Assembly (NCBI GenBank): GCA_031547595.1
Contig: JAVBRU010000018.1
Span: 19,283-83,282, forward strand
Length of the DNA stretch: 64,000 nucleotides
Origin: JAVBRU01 sp031547595
GTDB taxonomy: Bacteria; Bacillota; Clostridia; Christensenellales; Aristaeellaceae
Reading direction: 5' to 3'
Both the position numbers and the translations under genes were made by a program. The notes below the pieces were generated by a model. The model was not told the origin of the DNA. It made no database searches and saw nothing but the letters and a program-made list of their open reading frames with translations. This document shows positions 59,674 to 64,000 of the stretch, in pieces (within the stretch, counting starts at the first letter, position 1; every line of letters begins with the position of its first letter).

Positions 59674-61287
59674 ATGAAGAAGATCCTGGCCCTGGCTCTG
59701 GTGCTGATGCTGACTGTCAGTCTGGCGGGCATCGCGGCGGCGGAAGAGCCCGTCAAGCTGTCCCTGTTCATCACCGGCGACAGCGCGCGTCTCAACGACC
59801 AAAACCCCATGCATGCCTATCTGCAAGAGAAGTCCGGTGTGTACCTCGACATCCAAATCCCCATCGGTGATGCCAACGAGAAGCTGAACATGCTGCTGGT
59901 GGGCAACGAGTATCCGGAGCTCATCCGCCACAGCAGTGCCAACATCATGACCACCATGATCAACGAAGGCATTGCGTTGCCGCTGGAAGACCTGATCGAA
60001 AAGTACGCCCCCAATGTGAAGGAGGCATTTGGCGACAGCTATAACTATCTGTTCAGCGAAGACGGACACATTTATTCCTTGCCCTCCGGCTATGGCGTGA
60101 GCGCCTATTCCGAGGATGTCATCCCCGCCACCTGGTCCGGCTGGACATTCAACGTGCGCGAGGATATGTGGCAGGCGCTGGGCTGCCCGGATATTAAGAC
60201 GCTGGATGATGTGTATGATGTGCTGGTCAAAATGAAGGAAGTGCAGCCCAAGAACATCCAGGGCAACGATTATTACCCCCTCGGCGGCTTTGTGCAGGGC
60301 TGGCAGAACATGCTGGAAACCCTCATCCAGAGCGCGGGCGGCTATAACGGGCGCTTCTACATCGACGAAGACAATCAGCTGAGCTATTGGGTGCGCGCGC
60401 CCTGGGCGCAGGAGATTATCGAATGGTACAACAAAGTATACCGCGAAGGCCTGCTCGATCCCGAAGCGTTCACCATGGACCGCGCCACGTTCTCCCCCCA
60501 GAAGCTGGGCGGCGACCAGATCAAGAGCTACTTTGGCATCCACTACTACGTCAACTCTCAAGTGCCCAACCTCAACGCCCTGGGCGTAGAGAATGGATAT
60601 TGGCAGAACTTCCCCATCAGCGTGGCCGAAGTGGGCCAGCACCCGAACATCGTGTCCGAGAGCCGCATGGGCGCGGGCTATCTGGTGCTCACTGACAAAT
60701 TGGCCGGCGATGAAACCAAGCTCGCGGCAGCGATGAGCCTCATCAACGCCTTGGCAGACCCGTACAACAACTTCGTGGTCATCAACGGCCTGGAAGGCAT
60801 CAACTGGGAATTCAATGCCGATGGCAAGCCCGTGCTCACTAAGACCTACCTCGACCGCCTGGCGGATAAGAGCCTGACGGCTGCGGAAGTGATCAACTAC
60901 AACGTATCCGGTGCGGATACCTTCACCACCATCTTTACAAAGAACCTTGGCACCAGCCCCTGGGGCACCTACATGGCGCTCAAGGACGACCCCGCCAACA
61001 CCGGCAGCGCGCGGGATATGGAGCGTCAGAGCCGCCTGATCGGCTATGAGTATGACACCACGTTCTTTGCAGGCATGAACGCCAATGCTTCGGACGATCT
61101 TCTGTACAGCCTCGGCAATATCGACAAGACTTTCTCCAACGAAGTGTACGAGAGTATCTTGGCTAGCAGCGAAGAAAAATGCGCAGAGCTGTTTGCCAAG
61201 TATATGGCGGATCTCGATGCCATGGGCCTCAAGGCGCTGGAAGAATATTGGAATGCCGAATATCAGGCATACCTGGCAAGAGAATAG
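59674..61287 (+). CDS. LipO-type extracellular solute-binding protein
   Basis: This 537-residue binding protein of the LipO group pairs with LplB/YtcP. Its signal peptide is KKILALALVLMLTVSLAGIAAA, ending in Ala rather than a lipobox Cys, so it may be released rather than lipid-anchored. This is unusual for a Gram-positive binding protein. Characteristic parts are PMHAYLQEKSGVYLDIQIP, LMVGNEYPELI-type LLVGNEYPELIRHS, LPLEDLIEKYAPNVKEAFG, and ADPYNNFVVINGLEGINWEFNADG. AAAGGAGG precedes ATG 59674. A terminator follows its stop. Confidence 0.92.
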   Translation: MKKILALALVLMLTVSLAGIAAAEEPVKLSLFITGDSARLNDQNPMHAYLQEKSGVYLDIQIPIGDANEKLNMLLVGNEYPELIRHSSANIMTTMINEGIALPLEDLIEKYAPNVKEAFGDSYNYLFSEDGHIYSLPSGYGVSAYSEDVIPATWSGWTFNVREDMWQALGCPDIKTLDDVYDVLVKMKEVQPKNIQGNDYYPLGGFVQGWQNMLETLIQSAGGYNGRFYIDEDNQLSYWVRAPWAQEIIEWYNKVYREGLLDPEAFTMDRATFSPQKLGGDQIKSYFGIHYYVNSQVPNLNALGVENGYWQNFPISVAEVGQHPNIVSESRMGAGYLVLTDKLAGDETKLAAAMSLINALADPYNNFVVINGLEGINWEFNADGKPVLTKTYLDRLADKSLTAAEVINYNVSGADTFTTIFTKNLGTSPWGTYMALKDDPANTGSARDMERQSRLIGYEYDTTFFAGMNANASDDLLYSLGNIDKTFSNEVYESILASSEEKCAELFAKYMADLDAMGLKALEEYWNAEYQAYLARE

Positions 61288-61304
61288 TTTATTATCCCAT
61301 TCAC

Positions 61305-61337
61305 GGGGCTGTCGCATACGCGCGGCAGCCCCATTTT
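61305..61337 (+). terminator. Intrinsic terminator after the binding-protein gene
   Basis: GGGGCTG/CAGCCCC stem extended by CGC/GCG with one mismatch, then ATTTTTT. It lies 15 bases after the stop and just ahead of the fusion gene. It probably limits read-through and keeps binding-protein mRNA high. Confidence 0.82.
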
Positions 61338-61357
61338 TTCAAAGGAGGCCAATGGCT

Positions 61358-64000
61358 ATGCTGCTTGTGGAGCTTTTTGACGAGCACGGTGCGCCCTGCT
61401 GTGCCAATGTGGGCGTGTACCAAAATGGCACCCGGGTGTGGCGTGCCTATGTGGGGGAGACGGGCGCTATCCCCCTGGAGGACGGCGTATACCGCCTGAT
61501 CATCCTGCGCGGCAAGCAATACTGGCCGCTGGAAAAGGATATCACGGTGGTGGGCACAAAGACGGTGCAGTTTTTCCTCCAGCGCGTGTATGATCCCAAG
61601 CTCTTGGGGTTTTACGCATTTGATGCGCACTCTCATATCTCCCGCGCGCGCCTGGGTGCGGATGCGGTGATGGATTTGGAAAAGATGTCGGTGCGTGCGC
61701 GCGGCGAGGATTGGAACGTATACTTCGCGGGCGAGCCCTATGACGGCGAAAATCATTTGCACGTGTATCAAAGCTATCATCCGCCCATTGGCACCTATCG
61801 CAAATACTACCGCGCGCTGCTGGACGAATTGGCGCGGCCGGATTACCTGGTCGACCCCGGCGGAGAGTTCATTAAATACCGCTATGGGCACATTGTGCTG
61901 GCCAACTTTGACGAAACACCCCCGGTGGATGAGTTCCGCGATCCTTTATACCACGCCTATGAGCGCGACCGCCATGTGCCCTGCACACAGCCGCCGCCCT
62001 TTATCAATGTGCCGCCCTCCCGTGCAATCAAAATGTTCAGAAACCCCGACAGCTTTGCCTTTTTTGCCCATCCCACCAGCTGGTGGCGGCAGGATCGCAA
62101 CAACTCATTTGTCACCAACATTGCTTCAACCTGTGCCTTTGATGGCCTGACGGGCATGGTGGATGCCATCGTGGTGGAGGGCTACGGCCCGGACAAGCCC
62201 TGGTACCGTGGGGTTTGGTATGCGCTGCTGAACGCGGGCTACCGCATCACGGGCATCGCAGAGACCGATACCTGCGGGGATGACCCGGACCATCTGTCCG
62301 GCAAGCGGTTGGTGGAGCCCTTCCGCACCTATGCGCGGTGTGACCGGCTGGGGCTTGATGAGGTTGCCGCAGCGGTGCGGGCGGGGGATTGCTTTGCCAG
62401 CTCCGGCCTGCTGATGGATTTCACGCTGGACGGCGCACGCCCAGGAGCGGTGCTGCCCTTTGAAGAAGATCGTAAATATGTGCTTAGCATGCAAGGCTGG
62501 CGCTGCTACGAAGGCAACCTCAAGGAGTTTGAAGTCGTCATAAACGGCCAGGCCTTCGCGCGGATTGCGCCGAATGCCGACGGATTGGCCAAGTGCACTG
62601 TCACCCTGCCGGGAGAGGGCTATGTGCTGTGCATTTTGCGCGACGATGCGGGCAATGTGTCGGTGGGCAATCCCGTTTATGTGCGGAACACCGCGTTTGT
62701 CAACGATCATTTCCGCGCCCATGTGTCCATAGATGTCACGTATAACGGCCGGGGCGCCAACGGCTCTTTTACTACGGACGAAAGCAGCGACCCCGTGGTG
62801 TTTGACACCCGCGTAATATGCGACATCAATCCCATGAGCCGCGTGTATGTGACGGTGGATAATAAAACGCAGGTGTACGAGCCGTTTTTTGACACGCAGC
62901 TGCAATCGTATTTCCAATACGCGTATAATGGAGAATTTTTGAAGGATTCGCCGGAGTGCAAGCCGGGCGAGGTGCCGGCCAGCGCCTATCACATCCCGCA
63001 GGTGATCGCGCGGCTGAAAGCCCTGGATGCGAGCATGGATTTTGGCGTATCGGCGGAGGTGCTGAAGGCACTTCGAGAAACGCATACATTCGAAACCGGC
63101 GTGCCGTCACCTCTGTTGCAGGAAAGCCCTTTTGTGGGCATGCCCGCTGATTGCGCCCCGCTGCCAGACGCAGAGAAGCTCCGCGGGGATGTGCCCCGCC
63201 TGTACTGGGGCGGCCAGCCGAATGCATGCCGGGGCATGGCACGGGCGTTTGAAATCGCGGGCAGCAAAATCCTGCGCCCCGATGCAGCCAGCGGACTGCC
63301 GCGCCGCCTTTTGTATACCGAGTTTGCCGATGCGTTTTTCATGTGGGGCATCTCGTTTGTCACGATGTTTGGCAAGTATGCTTCGCATATCTTCCCGTTC
63401 ATCGAAATGTTGGATAACTTCTATGCCAAGCAACATCCCGATGGCTTCATCTGCCGCCAGATCGATATCCACACCGGGAAAGACCAGTTTGGCAAGTACG
63501 ATCCGTCCTCCACCGGCCCGAACATCCTGGCCTTGGCGGAGTGGCAGTATTATCAGGTCAGCGGCAATCGGGAGCGGCTGCGGGCAGTGTATGCGCCGCT
63601 TCTGGCCTTCCACCGCTGGCTGCACAAGCATCGCACCTGGCAAAACGGCGGCTACTACTCCAGCGGCTGGGGCTGCGGCATGGATAATCTGCCGCGCGGC
63701 GGCGTATTTGATCACGGACACCTGACCTTTATCGACACCACCGCGCAGCAGGCGCTGAATGCGCAGATACTGCTACAAATGGCGGAGGTTTGCAGCCTGG
63801 AGGTTGGTGTGGCGGAATTGACGGATGAATACCGGCAGCTCTCTGCCCTTATCAATGATACTATGTGGAACGAAGCGGACGGCTTTTATGAGGATACCGA
63901 CCGCCGCGGCCAGCCCACGGGCGTGATGCACATTGGCGCATACTGGACGCTGCTGGCGGGTGTCGTGCCCAAAGAGCGGCTACAGCGTTTCACCGCCCCA
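61358..64000 (+). CDS. CehA/PHP-like metallohydrolase fused to MGH1-type glycoside hydrolase (open at 3' end)
   Basis: A single stop-free frame of 881 codons runs to the last base, so the C-terminus is missing. The start is ATG 61358 (9 bases after AGGAGG); ATG 61352 is closer. Residues 1-80 look like a beta-sandwich cap. Residues 85-370 form a CehA/McbA-type PHP metallohydrolase with YAFDAHSHISRARLG (His91, His93), FFAHPTSWW, DGLTGMVDAIVVEGYG and ITGIAETDTC. A beta linker follows (about 380-500). From about 610 it is an (alpha/alpha)6 glycosidase matching the protein at 56085: YDPSSTGPNILALAEWQYY, FHRWLHKHRTW and CGMDNLPR with Asp776. The Asp94 equivalent is Gly664 (FMWGISF). Confidence 0.82.
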   Translation, partial: MLLVELFDEHGAPCCANVGVYQNGTRVWRAYVGETGAIPLEDGVYRLIILRGKQYWPLEKDITVVGTKTVQFFLQRVYDPKLLGFYAFDAHSHISRARLGADAVMDLEKMSVRARGEDWNVYFAGEPYDGENHLHVYQSYHPPIGTYRKYYRALLDELARPDYLVDPGGEFIKYRYGHIVLANFDETPPVDEFRDPLYHAYERDRHVPCTQPPPFINVPPSRAIKMFRNPDSFAFFAHPTSWWRQDRNNSFVTNIASTCAFDGLTGMVDAIVVEGYGPDKPWYRGVWYALLNAGYRITGIAETDTCGDDPDHLSGKRLVEPFRTYARCDRLGLDEVAAAVRAGDCFASSGLLMDFTLDGARPGAVLPFEEDRKYVLSMQGWRCYEGNLKEFEVVINGQAFARIAPNADGLAKCTVTLPGEGYVLCILRDDAGNVSVGNPVYVRNTAFVNDHFRAHVSIDVTYNGRGANGSFTTDESSDPVVFDTRVICDINPMSRVYVTVDNKTQVYEPFFDTQLQSYFQYAYNGEFLKDSPECKPGEVPASAYHIPQVIARLKALDASMDFGVSAEVLKALRETHTFETGVPSPLLQESPFVGMPADCAPLPDAEKLRGDVPRLYWGGQPNACRGMARAFEIAGSKILRPDAASGLPRRLLYTEFADAFFMWGISFVTMFGKYASHIFPFIEMLDNFYAKQHPDGFICRQIDIHTGKDQFGKYDPSSTGPNILALAEWQYYQVSGNRERLRAVYAPLLAFHRWLHKHRTWQNGGYYSSGWGCGMDNLPRGGVFDHGHLTFIDTTAQQALNAQILLQMAEVCSLEVGVAELTDEYRQLSALINDTMWNEADGFYEDTDRRGQPTGVMHIGAYWTLLAGVVPKERLQRFTAP

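Noticed and set aside
59239..61317. 692-codon minus-strand frame
   Set aside because: Antisense to the binding-protein gene, whose signal peptide, RBS and family motifs are on the plus strand.
1..64000. tRNA or rRNA genes, CRISPR arrays, prophage or complete insertion sequences
   Set aside because: No cloverleaf, rRNA-like stretch, spaced direct repeats, integrase or transposase could be found by reading; absence is not proof without a covariance-model search.

Overview
The window is a GC-rich bacterial chromosome segment that best fits a Gram-positive member of the Clostridia (Bacillota). Pointers are a T-box riboswitch ahead of proS, strong AGGAGG-type ribosome binding sites, VanG-type wall-precursor genes, a SpoIID/LytB-domain lipoprotein, a YacL-type PIN-TRAM protein, a CD3324-type HTH, AddB instead of RecBCD, and YesM/YesN with LplB/YtcP-type sugar systems. 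Species cannot be named from the sequence. No tRNA, rRNA, CRISPR array, transposase or prophage was seen.

Layout. 1-3730: an operon of the FdrA / DUF1116 / DUF2877 group (the E. coli AllFGH, oxamic transcarbamylase-like set). It carries a separate 48-residue protein, and an acetate-kinase-family enzyme sits where carbamate kinase is usual. 3746-5457: promoter, T-box and proS. 5488-6365: an AT-rich XRE regulator/DUF6809 pair with two operators, bracketed by inverted copies of a palindromic repeat. 6361-7923: a methyltransferase-GNAT operon behind a leader peptide and terminator (attenuator). 8025-17540: housekeeping and envelope genes (rhomboid-like protein, large SH3/peptidoglycan-binding protein, AddB, CD3324-ParB fusion, YkvI, pyrophosphatase). 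17545-22671: a compact VanG-like cluster (vanR, vanS, vanW, D-Ala-D-X ligase, stand-alone racemase) with two matching promoters. 22607-36075: nagB, a beta-propeller, an ABC exporter, envelope proteins, RadA, a phosphoesterase, Ppk and PurB. 36089-40077: a heterodimeric BmrCD-like ABC exporter under its own leader-peptide attenuator. 40101-40488: a MITE-like element and a small ORF that ends in it. 40463-50479: an AraC-controlled arabinofuranoside locus (CBM-like secreted protein, sugar ABC transporter, two exported GH127 enzymes, TIM-barrel isomerase). 50632-64000: PHP phosphatase, YesM/YesN two-component system, FAD oxidoreductase, GH63/GH37-like hydrolase, LplB/YtcP/LipO-type transporter, and an open-ended metallohydrolase-glycosidase fusion.

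How it works together. The last 24 kb are two carbohydrate loci. In each, a regulator senses a sugar (AraC; YesMN), a binding protein and two permeases import it, and exported or cytosolic hydrolases and isomerases process it. The ATPase is encoded outside the window, as is normal for MsmX-type shared ATPases. The middle carries several cell-wall and drug-response modules: the VanG-like cluster and two independent leader-peptide attenuators. The most unusual system is the first operon, where an acetokinase paralogue with altered active-site residues suggests an acyl-phosphate route different from the carbamoyl-phosphate route of E. coli.
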